In this document: piece by piece, positions 8,269 to 18,156 of the stretch
Position numbering within the stretch: the first letter of the stretch is position 1
Layout of the letters: the number at the start of each line of letters is the position of its first letter
DNA from: Haemophilus_D parainfluenzae_AD
GTDB taxonomy: Bacteria; Pseudomonadota; Gammaproteobacteria; Enterobacterales; Pasteurellaceae
NCBI RefSeq assembly: GCF_001679325.1
Contig: NZ_LZMX01000012.1
DNA length: 64,000 bases
Reading direction: 5' to 3' (one strand)
The notes under the pieces: generated by a model
Told to the model about the DNA's origin: nothing
The model's database searches: none
What the model saw: only the letters and a program-made list of their open reading frames with translations
Position numbers and translations under genes: made by a program

Positions 8269-8739
8269 GTGAATTTAAATGCAACATTGATTGGTCAACT
8301 TATTGCGTTCGCACTTTTTGTGTGGTTCTGCATGAAGTTTGTTTGGCCACCAATTATTAATGCGATTGAAACACGTCAAAGCCAAATTGCGAACGCCTTA
8401 GCGTCAGCTGAAGCAGCGAAAAAAGAGCAAGCAGATACTAAAAATCTTGTTGAACAAGAACTTCTATCTGCAAAAGTACAAGCTCAAGAAATTTTAGATG
8501 CTGCGAATAAACGTCGCAATGAAGTGTTAGACGAAGTGAAGGCAGAAGCTGAAGAACTAAAAGCAAAAATTATTGCTCAAGGTTATGCTGAAGTAGAAGC
8601 AGAACGTAAACGTGTTCAAGAAGAATTACGTGTTAAAGTGGCTTCATTAGCAGTAGCGGGTGCTGAGAAAATTGTGGGTCGTTCTATTGATGAAGCGGCA
8701 AACAATGACATTATTGATAAATTAGTTGCAGAGTTATAA
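8269..8739 (+). CDS. atpF: F1Fo ATP synthase subunit b
   Basis: Peripheral stalk subunit, a dimer in E. coli. 156 residues, exactly the E. coli length. One N-terminal membrane helix (about 5-25, ending WFCMKFVWPP) is followed by a long charged coiled coil. The start is GTG at 8269, set by a strong AAGGAGG site 5 nt upstream; no in-frame ATG lies nearby. Confidence 0.97.
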   Translation: MNLNATLIGQLIAFALFVWFCMKFVWPPIINAIETRQSQIANALASAEAAKKEQADTKNLVEQELLSAKVQAQEILDAANKRRNEVLDEVKAEAEELKAKIIAQGYAEVEAERKRVQEELRVKVASLAVAGAEKIVGRSIDEAANNDIIDKLVAEL

Positions 8740-8751
8740 GAGGCTTAGCTT

Positions 8752-9285
8752 ATGTCAGAATTAACTACAATAGCTCGCCCTTATGCAAAAGCTGCATTCG
8801 ACTTTGCCATTGAACAAAGTGCGGTCGAAAAATGGACTGAAATGTTAGGCTTTGCTGCAGCCGTAGCTGAAGATGAAACGGTAAAAGCTTACTTAAGTAG
8901 TTCTCTTTCTGCACAGAAATTAGCTGATACAGTAATTTCTATTTGTGGCGAACAATTGGATCAATATGGGCAAAATCTTATTCGGTTAATGGCTGAAAAT
9001 AAGCGTTTGAGTGCGATTCCTACCGTGTTTGAAGAATTTAAACATTATGTGGAAGAACATCAAGCTATTGCAGAAGTTGAAGTAACTTCTGCACAACCAT
9101 TGAATGCAACAAAAATCGAAAAAATTGCAGCTGCAATGGAAAAAAGATTAGCTCGCAAAGTGAAATTAAATTGCAATGTAGATAGCTCACTGATTGCTGG
9201 TGTAGTGATTCGTACAGAAGATTTTGTGATTGACGGAAGTAGTCGTGGACAACTTACTCGTCTCGCAAATGAGTTGCAATTATAA
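8752..9285 (+). CDS. atpH: F1Fo ATP synthase subunit delta
   Basis: Joins the top of F1 to the b-subunit stalk. 177 residues, the family's length, with the N-terminal signature ARPYAKAAFDFA and the C-terminal conserved segment DSSLIAGVVIRTEDFVIDGS. It contains an uptake core near 8818. It lies 12 bp after atpF and 12 bp before atpA, consistent with one transcript. Confidence 0.97.
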   Translation: MSELTTIARPYAKAAFDFAIEQSAVEKWTEMLGFAAAVAEDETVKAYLSSSLSAQKLADTVISICGEQLDQYGQNLIRLMAENKRLSAIPTVFEEFKHYVEEHQAIAEVEVTSAQPLNATKIEKIAAAMEKRLARKVKLNCNVDSSLIAGVVIRTEDFVIDGSSRGQLTRLANELQL

Positions 9286-9297
9286 GAGGAATACAAG

Positions 9298-10839
9298 ATG
9301 CAACTAAATTCAACTGAAATTAGTGAATTGATTAAAAAACGCATCGCTCAATTTGACGTGGTGAGCGAAGCCCGTAATACAGGGACAATTGTTTCTGTAA
9401 GTGACGGGATTATTCGTATTCATGGCTTAAGCGATGTGATGCAAGGCGAAATGATCGCCTTACCAGGCAACCGTTACGCAATGGCACTTAACCTTGAACG
9501 TGATTCTGTTGGTGCGGTAGTAATGGGCCCTTACGCAGATTTAGCGGAAGGTATGGAAGTACAATGTACTGGCCGTATCCTTGAAGTACCAGTTGGTCGT
9601 GGTTTATTAGGTCGTGTGGTTAATACACTTGGCCAGCCAATCGATGGTAAAGGTGAAATTGAAAATGATGGTTTCTCTCCTGTTGAAGTCATTGCACCAG
9701 GTGTTATCGATCGTAAATCTGTTGATCAGCCTGTGCAAACCGGTTATAAAGCGGTTGACTCTATGGTTCCAATCGGTCGTGGTCAACGTGAGTTAATCAT
9801 CGGTGACCGTCAAACTGGTAAAACAGCATTAGCAATCGACGCAATCATTAACCAACGTGATTCAGGTATTAAATGTATCTATGTCGCGATCGGTCAAAAA
9901 GCGTCGACTATTGCAAACGTAGTGCGTAAATTAGAAGAGCACGGTGCGCTTGAAAATACTATCGTTGTTGCAGCATCTGCATCTGAATCAGCTGCGTTAC
10001 AATATTTAGCGCCTTATGCTGGTTGTGCAATGGGTGAATATTTCCGTGATCGCGGTGAAGATGCGTTAATCGTTTACGATGACTTGTCAAAACAAGCCGT
10101 TGCTTATCGTCAAATTTCATTATTATTACGTCGTCCACCAGGTCGTGAAGCCTATCCAGGTGACGTATTCTATCTACACTCACGTTTACTTGAACGTGCA
10201 GCACGTGTAAATGAAGAATACGTAGAAAAATTCACTCAAGGTGCAGTAAAAGGAAAAACTGGTTCTTTAACCGCTCTTCCAATTATTGAAACTCAAGCAG
10301 GTGACGTTTCAGCATTCGTTCCAACCAACGTAATTTCGATTACCGATGGTCAGATTTTCTTAGAATCTAACTTATTTAACTCTGGTATTCGTCCAGCGGT
10401 AAACCCAGGTATCTCGGTATCTCGTGTGGGTGGTTCTGCACAAACTAAAGTAGTGAAAAAATTAGCTGGTGGTATCCGTACTGCATTAGCTCAATATCGT
10501 GAATTAGCGGCGTTTGCTCAGTTCGCATCTGACCTTGATGATGCTACCCGCAAACAACTTTCTCACGGTGAAAAAGTCACTGAATTATTGAAACAAAAAC
10601 AATATGTACCGCTTAGCGTAGCAGAGCAATCTGTGTTGCTTTTCGCGGTTGAGTTTGGCTATTTAGAAGATGTGGAATTACAAAAAATTGCAAGTTTTGA
10701 AGCCGCACTTTTAGATTACGCTCGCCGTAACCACAGCGAGTTTATGGCTGAATTGACCAAAACCGGTAATTACAATGATGAAGTTAAAGCATCATTGAAA
10801 ACGATTTTGGATAACTTTAAAGCCAATAGCGCGTGGTAA
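9298..10839 (+). CDS. atpA: F1Fo ATP synthase subunit alpha
   Basis: Non-catalytic nucleotide-binding subunit of the F1 hexamer. 513 residues, identical in length to E. coli. The Walker A motif GDRQTGKT is at 169-176, and the alpha-subunit signature PAVNPGISVSRVGG is present near residue 365-380. Start at 9298 after AGAGGAATACAAG. Confidence 0.99.
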   Translation: MQLNSTEISELIKKRIAQFDVVSEARNTGTIVSVSDGIIRIHGLSDVMQGEMIALPGNRYAMALNLERDSVGAVVMGPYADLAEGMEVQCTGRILEVPVGRGLLGRVVNTLGQPIDGKGEIENDGFSPVEVIAPGVIDRKSVDQPVQTGYKAVDSMVPIGRGQRELIIGDRQTGKTALAIDAIINQRDSGIKCIYVAIGQKASTIANVVRKLEEHGALENTIVVAASASESAALQYLAPYAGCAMGEYFRDRGEDALIVYDDLSKQAVAYRQISLLLRRPPGREAYPGDVFYLHSRLLERAARVNEEYVEKFTQGAVKGKTGSLTALPIIETQAGDVSAFVPTNVISITDGQIFLESNLFNSGIRPAVNPGISVSRVGGSAQTKVVKKLAGGIRTALAQYRELAAFAQFASDLDDATRKQLSHGEKVTELLKQKQYVPLSVAEQSVLLFAVEFGYLEDVELQKIASFEAALLDYARRNHSEFMAELTKTGNYNDEVKASLKTILDNFKANSAW

Positions 10840-10857
10840 AAGTAACGGAGAAATAAG

Positions 10858-11727
10858 ATGGCAGGTGCAAAAGAGATAAAAACCAAAATTGCCAGTGTAC
10901 AAAGTACACAAAAAATTACAAAGGCAATGGAAATGGTGGCGACCTCGAAAATGCGTAAAACGCAGGATCGTATGTCGGCTTCTCGTCCGTATTCTGAAAC
11001 AATACGAAATGTTATCAGCCACGTCTCTAAAGCAAGTGTTGGTTATAAACACCCATTTTTAATTCAACGCGAAGTGAAAAAAGTCGGGATCTTAGTTGTC
11101 TCGACTGACCGCGGAATGTGTGGTGGTTTGAACATTAACTTGTTTAAAACCGTAATGACAGAAATCAAACAATGGAAAGATAAAGGAGTTAATGTTGAAT
11201 TGGGTTTAATTGGCTCAAAAGGCATTAGTTTCTTCCGTTCATTAGGATTACCTGTTCGTGCACAACTTTCCGGTTTGGGTGATAATCCGACAATGGAAGA
11301 CTTAATTGGTGTTGCAAACGGTATGTTTGGTAGCTATAAAGACGAAGAAGTAGATGCAATTTATATTGCCTACAATAAATTCGTTAATACAATGGCACAA
11401 AAACCTGTTTATCAACAATTAATACCATTACCGGTATTAGAAACCGATAATTTAGAGCAAAGACAAAGCACCTGGGATTACCTTTACGAGCCTGAGCCAA
11501 AAGTCTTATTAGACAGTTTGCTTACTCGTTATTTGGAATCACAAGTGTATCAATCTGTGGTAGATAACCTTGCTTCCGAGCAAGCTGCTAGAATGGTAGC
11601 AATGAAAGCGGCAACTGATAATGCAGGTAATTTAATCAATGACTTGCGATTAGTTTACAATAAAGCCCGTCAAGCAAGTATTACAAATGAATTAAACGAA
11701 ATCGTCGCCGGCGCGGCAGCGATTTAA
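10858..11727 (+). CDS. atpG: F1Fo ATP synthase subunit gamma
   Basis: Central rotor shaft of F1. 289 residues with the conserved N-terminal coiled coil (EIKTKIASVQSTQKITKAM), the DRGMCGGLN motif and the C-terminal coiled-coil region with MKAATDNAGNLI. It sits in standard order between atpA and atpD with short spacers. Confidence 0.98.
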   Translation: MAGAKEIKTKIASVQSTQKITKAMEMVATSKMRKTQDRMSASRPYSETIRNVISHVSKASVGYKHPFLIQREVKKVGILVVSTDRGMCGGLNINLFKTVMTEIKQWKDKGVNVELGLIGSKGISFFRSLGLPVRAQLSGLGDNPTMEDLIGVANGMFGSYKDEEVDAIYIAYNKFVNTMAQKPVYQQLIPLPVLETDNLEQRQSTWDYLYEPEPKVLLDSLLTRYLESQVYQSVVDNLASEQAARMVAMKAATDNAGNLINDLRLVYNKARQASITNELNEIVAGAAAI

Positions 11728-11743
11728 TGAAAGAGGAACGGTA

Positions 11744-13117
11744 ATGTCAGCAGGAAAAATTGTACAAATCATCGGTGCGGTGATTGACGTTGAATTCCCA
11801 CAAGATGCAGTACCAAAAGTTTACGATGCATTAAAAGTTGAATCAGGTTTAACCCTTGAAGTTCAACAACAATTAGGTGGCGGTGTAGTTCGCTGTATCG
11901 CATTAGGTACGTCTGACGGCTTAAAACGTGGCTTAAAAGTAGAAAATACGGGTAACCCGATTCAAGTTCCAGTAGGGACTAAAACTTTAGGCCGTATTAT
12001 GAACGTATTGGGTGAACCAATCGATGAGCAAGGTGAAATTGACGCAGAAGAAAGCTGGTCTATTCACCGTCCAGCACCAAGCTACGAAGAACAATCTAAC
12101 AGTACGGAATTATTAGAAACCGGTATCAAAGTTATCGACTTAATTTGCCCATTCGCAAAAGGTGGTAAAGTAGGTCTATTCGGTGGTGCGGGTGTAGGTA
12201 AAACCGTTAACATGATGGAATTAATCCGTAATATCGCGATTGAGCACTCAGGTTACTCCGTATTTGCGGGTGTAGGTGAGCGTACTCGTGAAGGTAACGA
12301 CTTCTATCATGAGATGAAAGATTCTAACGTATTAGATAAAGTATCATTAGTTTACGGACAAATGAATGAGCCACCAGGTAACCGTTTACGTGTTGCGTTA
12401 ACCGGTTTAACTATGGCAGAGAAATTCCGTGACGAAGGTCGTGATGTATTATTCTTCGTGGATAATATCTATCGTTATACCCTTGCTGGTACAGAAGTAT
12501 CTGCGTTATTAGGTCGTATGCCATCTGCGGTAGGTTATCAACCGACATTAGCAGAAGAAATGGGTGTGTTACAAGAACGTATCACATCAACCAAAACAGG
12601 TTCTATCACCTCTGTACAAGCGGTATATGTACCTGCGGATGACTTAACTGACCCATCTCCGGCAACAACCTTCGCGCACTTAGACTCAACAGTTGTATTA
12701 AGTCGTCAAATTGCGTCTTTAGGTATTTACCCTGCGGTTGACCCATTAGATTCAACTTCACGTCAATTAGACCCACTCGTTGTTGGTCAAGAGCACTATG
12801 ATGTAGCGCGTGGCGTACAAGGTATCTTACAACGTTATAAAGAATTAAAAGATATTATCGCAATTCTTGGTATGGACGAGTTATCTGAAGATGACAAACT
12901 TGTGGTAGCACGTGCACGTAAAATTGAACGTTTCTTATCACAACCGTTCTTCGTTGCTGAGGTATTCAACGGTACTCCAGGTAAATACGTTTCTTTAAAA
13001 GAAACTATCCGCGGCTTTAAAGGTATTTTAAACGGCGAATACGACCATATTCCAGAACAAGCGTTCTACATGGTCGGTACAATCGACGAAGCGCTAGAAA
13101 AAGCCAAAAATATGTAA
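11744..13117 (+). CDS. atpD: F1Fo ATP synthase subunit beta
   Basis: Catalytic subunit of F1. 457 residues. Walker A GGAGVGKT is at 147-154, followed by GERTREGNDFYHEM with the catalytic Glu, and the DELSEDDKL segment near the C-terminus. The region around VDNIYRYTLAGTEVS matches the E. coli sequence closely. Confidence 0.99.
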   Translation: MSAGKIVQIIGAVIDVEFPQDAVPKVYDALKVESGLTLEVQQQLGGGVVRCIALGTSDGLKRGLKVENTGNPIQVPVGTKTLGRIMNVLGEPIDEQGEIDAEESWSIHRPAPSYEEQSNSTELLETGIKVIDLICPFAKGGKVGLFGGAGVGKTVNMMELIRNIAIEHSGYSVFAGVGERTREGNDFYHEMKDSNVLDKVSLVYGQMNEPPGNRLRVALTGLTMAEKFRDEGRDVLFFVDNIYRYTLAGTEVSALLGRMPSAVGYQPTLAEEMGVLQERITSTKTGSITSVQAVYVPADDLTDPSPATTFAHLDSTVVLSRQIASLGIYPAVDPLDSTSRQLDPLVVGQEHYDVARGVQGILQRYKELKDIIAILGMDELSEDDKLVVARARKIERFLSQPFFVAEVFNGTPGKYVSLKETIRGFKGILNGEYDHIPEQAFYMVGTIDEALEKAKNM

Positions 13118-13147
13118 TCACTTCAAGTCATTTGAAGGAGAACAAAA

Positions 13148-13576
13148 ATGGCGACATTTAACCTAATAATAGTCAGCGCAGAGCGAAAAATCTTTGAAGG
13201 TGCTGTTAAACAAATCCAAGCAACAGGTGTGGAAGGTGAACTAGGTATTTTACCAAACCACACCCCTTTGATGACGGCGATTAAGCCAGGGATTGTTAAA
13301 TTCACTCTTGAAGATGGCAACGAAGAAGTTATCTATGTTTCAGGCGGCTTTTTAGAAGTTCAACCTAAAGTAGTAACAGTACTTGCCGATGTTGCAATTC
13401 GCGGTAGCGAGTTAGATGCAGATCGTATTCGTGAAGCAAAACGTAAAGCGGAAGAAAATATTGTGAATCACGCAGTTGATGTGGATCATGATTTACTTGT
13501 AGCTAAACTTTCTAAAGAGTTAGCGAAACTTCGTGCTTACGAACTTACTGAAAAACTCGTTAAATCAAAACGATAA
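13148..13576 (+). CDS. atpC: F1Fo ATP synthase subunit epsilon
   Basis: Rotor subunit and intrinsic inhibitor of F1. 142 residues: an N-terminal beta-sandwich (GVEGELGILPNHTPLMT is the family signature) and a C-terminal helical hairpin. Last gene of the operon; a terminator follows. Confidence 0.97.
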   Translation: MATFNLIIVSAERKIFEGAVKQIQATGVEGELGILPNHTPLMTAIKPGIVKFTLEDGNEEVIYVSGGFLEVQPKVVTVLADVAIRGSELDADRIREAKRKAEENIVNHAVDVDHDLLVAKLSKELAKLRAYELTEKLVKSKR

Positions 13577-13590
13577 GTTAATGATAATAA

Positions 13591-13619
13591 AAAAGAGCGG
13601 TTATTTTGACCGCTCTTTT
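13591..13619. terminator. Shared terminator of the atp operon and the ilv operon
   Basis: Perfect stem AAAAGAGCGGT / ACCGCTCTTTT with a 7-nt loop and T-runs on both strands, between convergent atpC and ilvA. The arms are one-base variants (AAGAGCGGT) of the uptake core. Confidence 0.88.
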
Positions 13620-13626
13620 TGTTTTT

Positions 13627-15168
13627 CTATCGTAAGAAATATCGATACGCTTTACTTTCACTCACATCTTCATAAACATAGCCGAGTTCTACTAATGCTT
13701 GTTCAAATTCTACGTTATCTTTTTCGTCTAATTGGAAAGCTGCAAGAATATTGCCGTAATCGGCTCCATGTGCACGATAATGGAATAATGAAATATTCCA
13801 ACGTTTACCCAATATTTCTAAGAATTTAAGTAGAGCCCCTTTTTGCTCTGGAAATTCAAAGCTATAAAGTCGTTCATGATGATTGGATACTCGCCCACCC
13901 ATTAAATAACGTACGTGAGTTTTCGCGATATCATCATCAGACATATCTTCTACATCAAAGCCATTTTTCGTTAAATCAGCAATAATTTCCGCTTTTTCAG
14001 CTTCATTAGCGGTGCGCACACCAACGAAAATACAGGCTTTTTGATTATCTGCATAACGATAACTAAACTCTGTTACCGCACGATTACCAATAACATGAGC
14101 AAATTTTAAGAAACTACCCGGTTGCTCCGGCATAGTTACCGCCAATAAAGCTTCACGGTTTTCACCAATTTCACAACGTTCCGATACGTAACGCAATGTA
14201 TGAAAGTTAAGGTTGGCACCGGATAAAATCGCCGCCATATTTTTGCCTTCCAAATTGTTTTGTTTCACGTATTTCTTCAAACCGGCTAATCCTAAGGCGC
14301 CAGATGGTTCTGCGACAGCACGCACGTTTTCGAATAAATCTTTCATTGCTGCACAAACTTCATCGCTGTCCACTAGTACCATACCGTCTAAATATTTTTG
14401 ACATAAACGGAATGTTTCATCACCAATACGTTTTACCGCTACACCATCAGCGAATAAGCCAACATGTGCTAAATCTGTAGGTTCACCTTTTTCTAAGGCT
14501 GCATTCAAACAAGCTGAATCTTTGGACTCGACACCAATGACTTTAATTTCCGGCATAAATTGCTTGAGTAAAATGGCTACGCCAGCGGCAAGACCACCAC
14601 CTCCAACTTGCACAAATACATAATCCAAATCAGCCACTTGTTGCAACATTTCCATCGCCAATGTGCCTTGACCGGCAATGACTAATGGATGATCAAACGG
14701 CGGGATAAATGTCATATGTTTAGATTTTGAAAGCTCAATGGCTTTGGCTTTGGCTTCATCAAAATTGGCTCCGTGTAACAACACTTCACCACCAAAACCG
14801 CGGACTGCATCCACTTTAATGCTCGGTGTATTTTGTGGCATAACGATTAACGCTTTTAAGCCAAGCTGTTTAGCAGATAAAGCAACACCCTGAGCATGAT
14901 TACCCGCAGAAGCAGCAATGACACCAGCCTGTTTTTGTTCATCAGAAAGGCTAGAAATCATCGCATAAGCACCACGCAGCTTAAAGCTATTTACTGGCTG
15001 ACGGTCTTCACGCTTAATCCAAATATTGTTATGTAGGCGATCAGATAATTTGTCCATTTTTTGTAGTGGCGTTACAGTAGCGGCTTCATATACTCTGGAG
15101 CCAAGTTTGACAATCGCGTTAATGTAATCCGATTGAGAGGGTTGAGGGTTGGTAAGTAGGTTTTTCAT
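13627..15168 (-). CDS. ilvA: Threonine deaminase (biosynthetic) IlvA
   Basis: PLP enzyme converting threonine to 2-oxobutanoate, the first step of isoleucine synthesis. 513 residues (E. coli 514). The PLP lysine is Lys63 in NSFKLRGA, and the glycine-rich phosphate loop appears as GGGGLAAG. The C-terminal third holds two ACT-like regulatory domains (from about residue 325), which fits the feedback-inhibited biosynthetic form rather than catabolic TdcB. Last gene of the minus-strand ilvGMDA operon. Confidence 0.97.
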   Translation of the reverse strand: MKNLLTNPQPSQSDYINAIVKLGSRVYEAATVTPLQKMDKLSDRLHNNIWIKREDRQPVNSFKLRGAYAMISSLSDEQKQAGVIAASAGNHAQGVALSAKQLGLKALIVMPQNTPSIKVDAVRGFGGEVLLHGANFDEAKAKAIELSKSKHMTFIPPFDHPLVIAGQGTLAMEMLQQVADLDYVFVQVGGGGLAAGVAILLKQFMPEIKVIGVESKDSACLNAALEKGEPTDLAHVGLFADGVAVKRIGDETFRLCQKYLDGMVLVDSDEVCAAMKDLFENVRAVAEPSGALGLAGLKKYVKQNNLEGKNMAAILSGANLNFHTLRYVSERCEIGENREALLAVTMPEQPGSFLKFAHVIGNRAVTEFSYRYADNQKACIFVGVRTANEAEKAEIIADLTKNGFDVEDMSDDDIAKTHVRYLMGGRVSNHHERLYSFEFPEQKGALLKFLEILGKRWNISLFHYRAHGADYGNILAAFQLDEKDNVEFEQALVELGYVYEDVSESKAYRYFLR

Positions 15169-15253
15169 GATATTTGTTGTTTATGATGAAGTGCGGTTAG
15201 TTTTTTCTTTATTTTTTCCTCCTCTAATAAAAGAGAGGAGGAATGATTAGAGA

Positions 15254-17092
15254 TTATTTTAATAGACTTTTATCACGCACAGCGCCTTTATCTGCAGAAG
15301 TCGCAAAGTGGCCAAATACTTTTAAGGCGAATGACACTTCACGTTCACGGTGAGCTGGTTGCCAGCCTTTGGCATCTTGCTCGGTACGGCGTTTTGCTAA
15401 TTCTTCATCGCTGATTTTAAGATTAATCGCGCGATTTGGAATGTCGATTTCAATAATATCGCCATCATGTACTAAACCGATCGCACCACCGGAAGCTGCT
15501 TCAGGAGAAGCGTGGCCGATAGATAAACCGGATGTACCGCCAGAGAAACGACCATCTGTTAATAAAGCACATTTTTTACCTAAGCCCATCGATTTTAAGT
15601 AGCTGGTTGGATACAACATTTCTTGCATACCAGGACCGCCTTTTGGACCTTCGTAACGGATGACTACTACATGACCTTCTTTCACTTTACCGCCTAAAAT
15701 GCCAGCCACAGCATCTTCTTGGCTTTCAAATACGATTGCTCGACCGGTAAATTTCCAGATAGATTCATCTACACCCGCGGTTTTTACGATACAACCATCT
15801 TTAGCGATGTTACCGAACAATACCGCTAGACCGCCTTCTTGAGAAATTGCATTTTCTTTGTTACGGATACAGCCACTTACACGGTCATCATCTACGCTAT
15901 CCCAACGGCAATCTTGTGAGAAGGCTTGCGTGGTACGAATACCTGCAGGGCCTGCACGGAAGAATTTATGTAATTCTTCGTCTTTGTTACGAATGATATC
16001 GTATTGATTTAATTGTTCTTCTAGTGTTGTTCCTAACACGGTTTTGGTATTACGGTGGATTAATCCTGCACGATCTAATTCACCTAATAACCCCATAATG
16101 CCACCTGCACGGTGCACATCTTCCATGTGGTATTTATTGGTGTTTGGGGCGATTTTGCTTAAGCAAGGCACAACGCGTGATAAGCGGTCAATATCCGCCA
16201 TTTTGAAATCTACACCCGCTTCTTGAGCAGCCGCTAATAAGTGTAAAACGGTATTACTTGAACCACCCATCGCGATATCTAAGCTCATAGCGTTTTCAAA
16301 GGCTTCAAAGGTGCCGATTGAACGTGGCAATACGCTTTCATCGTCTTGCTCGTAATAACGTTTGCAAAGCTCAACTATTTGACGACCAGCTTTTAAAAAT
16401 AATTCTTTACGGTCAGCATGGGTCGCTAACATTGAGCCATTGCCAGGTAAAGATAAACCTAAGGCTTCCGTTAAGCAGTTCATGGAGTTAGCAGTAAACA
16501 TTCCTGAGCAGGAGCCACAAGTCGGGCAGGCGCTACGTTCAATAGCATCAATACGCTCATCACTGATATTAGGATCCGCCGCTTCAATCATCGCATCAAC
16601 TAAGTCTAAACGAATCAGTTGATCCGATAACTTGGTTTTGCCGGCTTCCATCGGACCGCCGGAAACAAAAATCGCCGGGATATTCAGGCGCATTGCCGCC
16701 ATCAACATTCCCGGGGTAATTTTGTCACAGTTGGAAATACACACCATGGCATCGGCGCAGTGAGCGTTTACCATATACTCCACGCTGTCTGCGATTAAGT
16801 CTCGGCTTGGTAAGGAGTAAAGCATCCCACCGTGTCCCATGGCAATACCGTCATCCACTGCAATGGTATTGAATTCTTTTGCTACGCCGCCGGCTTTTTC
16901 AATTTCCGCCGCGACCAGTTGTCCCATGTCTTTTAAATGCACATGCCCCGGGACGAATTGGGTGAAAGAGTTCACTACCGCAATAATGGGTTTTCCGAAG
17001 TCATTTTCTTTCATCCCTGTTGCACGCCATAAGGCACGTGCACCTGCCATATTACGACCTTGTGTACTGGTCGCAGAACGTAGTTTTGGCAT
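15254..17092 (-). CDS. ilvD: Dihydroxyacid dehydratase IlvD
   Basis: Fe-S dehydratase of isoleucine, valine and pantothenate synthesis. 612 residues (E. coli 616). Cluster-ligand cysteines are visible in CISNCDKITPGM and CPTCGSCSGMFTANS, and the C-terminal GGTSGLSIGHASPEA motif is intact. Start at 17092 (MPKLRSAT). It is 85 bp upstream of ilvA in the same operon, but separated from ilvM by about 1.07 kb that includes an inserted lipoprotein gene. Confidence 0.98.
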   Translation of the reverse strand: MPKLRSATSTQGRNMAGARALWRATGMKENDFGKPIIAVVNSFTQFVPGHVHLKDMGQLVAAEIEKAGGVAKEFNTIAVDDGIAMGHGGMLYSLPSRDLIADSVEYMVNAHCADAMVCISNCDKITPGMLMAAMRLNIPAIFVSGGPMEAGKTKLSDQLIRLDLVDAMIEAADPNISDERIDAIERSACPTCGSCSGMFTANSMNCLTEALGLSLPGNGSMLATHADRKELFLKAGRQIVELCKRYYEQDDESVLPRSIGTFEAFENAMSLDIAMGGSSNTVLHLLAAAQEAGVDFKMADIDRLSRVVPCLSKIAPNTNKYHMEDVHRAGGIMGLLGELDRAGLIHRNTKTVLGTTLEEQLNQYDIIRNKDEELHKFFRAGPAGIRTTQAFSQDCRWDSVDDDRVSGCIRNKENAISQEGGLAVLFGNIAKDGCIVKTAGVDESIWKFTGRAIVFESQEDAVAGILGGKVKEGHVVVIRYEGPKGGPGMQEMLYPTSYLKSMGLGKKCALLTDGRFSGGTSGLSIGHASPEAASGGAIGLVHDGDIIEIDIPNRAINLKISDEELAKRRTEQDAKGWQPAHREREVSFALKVFGHFATSADKGAVRDKSLLK

Positions 17093-17176
17093 AGTTATAA
17101 ATTCTCCAAGTAAATTTCGTTAAGATATATGTACTTTAATATTTAAAGTGAGTTCAATTCTTGAGTATTTTATGGA

Positions 17177-17248
17177 CTATAGGTTATACATTATGCAACC
17201 AGTTAGTAATAGGCTAGATAATATTGCTAATACGATAAGTTTTTTCAT
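17177..17248 (-). CDS. 23-residue lipoprotein-like micro-ORF upstream of ilvD
   Basis: Tiny frame beginning MKKLIVLAILSSLLLTGC and then only five more residues before a TAG stop. It has a basic start, a hydrophobic core and a textbook lipobox LLTGC with the Cys at 18, and a GGAG site 8-9 nt before the ATG. If translated it would be a lipidated pentapeptide-tailed product, comparable in size only to entericidin-type peptides. It could instead be the 5' end of a decayed lipoprotein gene, because the frame stays open for about 18 codons after the TAG. Family not recognised. Confidence 0.4.
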   Translation of the reverse strand: MKKLIVLAILSSLLLTGCIMYNL

Positions 17249-17329
17249 TTCTATTTCTCCATTGATAATAATTTTTGGTAATAAAAAAGATTATACGTTT
17301 TATAAATTACTTATTAGGTAACAATAAGA

Positions 17330-17416
17330 TTATTTTATCTCCACCACCCCCGACAACTTTGCTAGCTGATTAGCCAATAGATCAAAAGTGCGGTTAGATT
17401 TTAAAGTAATTTTTAA
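17330..17416 (-). pseudogene. Duplicated 3' end of ilvM
   Basis: Read on the minus strand, these 28 codons plus stop give LKITLKSNRTFDLLANQ and end VVEIK-stop, nearly identical to the end of the intact IlvM at 18168 (LKITVKSDRTFDLLVNQ ... VIEIK-stop). Differences include synonymous and non-synonymous changes, and both copies carry the uptake core. The 5' part of ilvM is absent. The two tails flank the lipoprotein gene at 17434-18156 as imperfect direct repeats. Confidence 0.85.
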
Positions 17417-17433
17417 TCACGCTTTATTGTCAT

Positions 17434-18156
17434 TTAACGGAATGGGCAAAAATCAAGGAGTGCATTACGCTCGTTGAAGCAATCAAGAAGACTAAATGGA
17501 ATCCACAATGGAGCCGTTAAGATTATTAGTGGTCCTGTAAGTATATTTTCACCCGTGTCCGAAAGACTATATGATTTGCTGGTAGTATAAGTCGTACGAT
17601 AAACTGTTGCCATAATAGGTTTTGCCAGTTTATATTTTGCTAGTAATTCATCACGATTCTTATATTCTTGGATAATACCATCCGCCTTGTACGTTTTAAT
17701 ATAAAAAATATCAAGTTGAGATGAAATATCAGAATCTTCTTTTATCCCTTTTTTAACCTTATCTTTTGCTTGAGATGCTTGTGTAAAATTAAATTGATTT
17801 ACTAGTTCATCCCGTTGTTTTTTCGTTAATTTATCTGCTTTAACAAACACTCTTAAATATGATGAAGCTCGTTGCTTTTTATCCTCATCCAAATATATAT
17901 AAAGTTCAGGTGACACTTTTTCTATTGATTTTGCATAGGTGCTATTAAGAAATATTGATAAATTAGAAACATCTTGCCCTTTAAATTCAAAATTTTCTTT
18001 ATCAGTAAAAACAAAAAGCCTGCCATCTTGACTAAACATAAACATCTCAATGGGTTCTTTACTTGATGTTACATCAGACTGTATATTTTTATCTACAGTA
18101 CATGCTGACAAACACAATAATGAACACAGCATTATGAATGATAATAGCTTTTTCAT
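17434..18156 (-). CDS. Putative lipoprotein inserted in the ilv operon
   Basis: 240 residues, family not recognised. The signal peptide MKKLLSFIMLCSLLCLSAC ends in a clear lipobox with the lipidated Cys at 19. The mature part is lysine-rich and mixed alpha/beta, and a hydrophobic stretch (about 205-222, LTGPLIILTAPLWIPFSLL) lies near the C-terminus. It begins 11 bp after the ilvM stop with an AAGGAA site, so it is probably cotranscribed with ilvGM. Branched-chain synthesis has no known need for a lipoprotein, so the position looks like an insertion. It is flanked by the true ilvM tail and a second ilvM-tail copy, which suggests acquisition by recombination. Confidence 0.75.
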   Translation of the reverse strand: MKKLLSFIMLCSLLCLSACTVDKNIQSDVTSSKEPIEMFMFSQDGRLFVFTDKENFEFKGQDVSNLSIFLNSTYAKSIEKVSPELYIYLDEDKKQRASSYLRVFVKADKLTKKQRDELVNQFNFTQASQAKDKVKKGIKEDSDISSQLDIFYIKTYKADGIIQEYKNRDELLAKYKLAKPIMATVYRTTYTTSKSYSLSDTGENILTGPLIILTAPLWIPFSLLDCFNERNALLDFCPFR

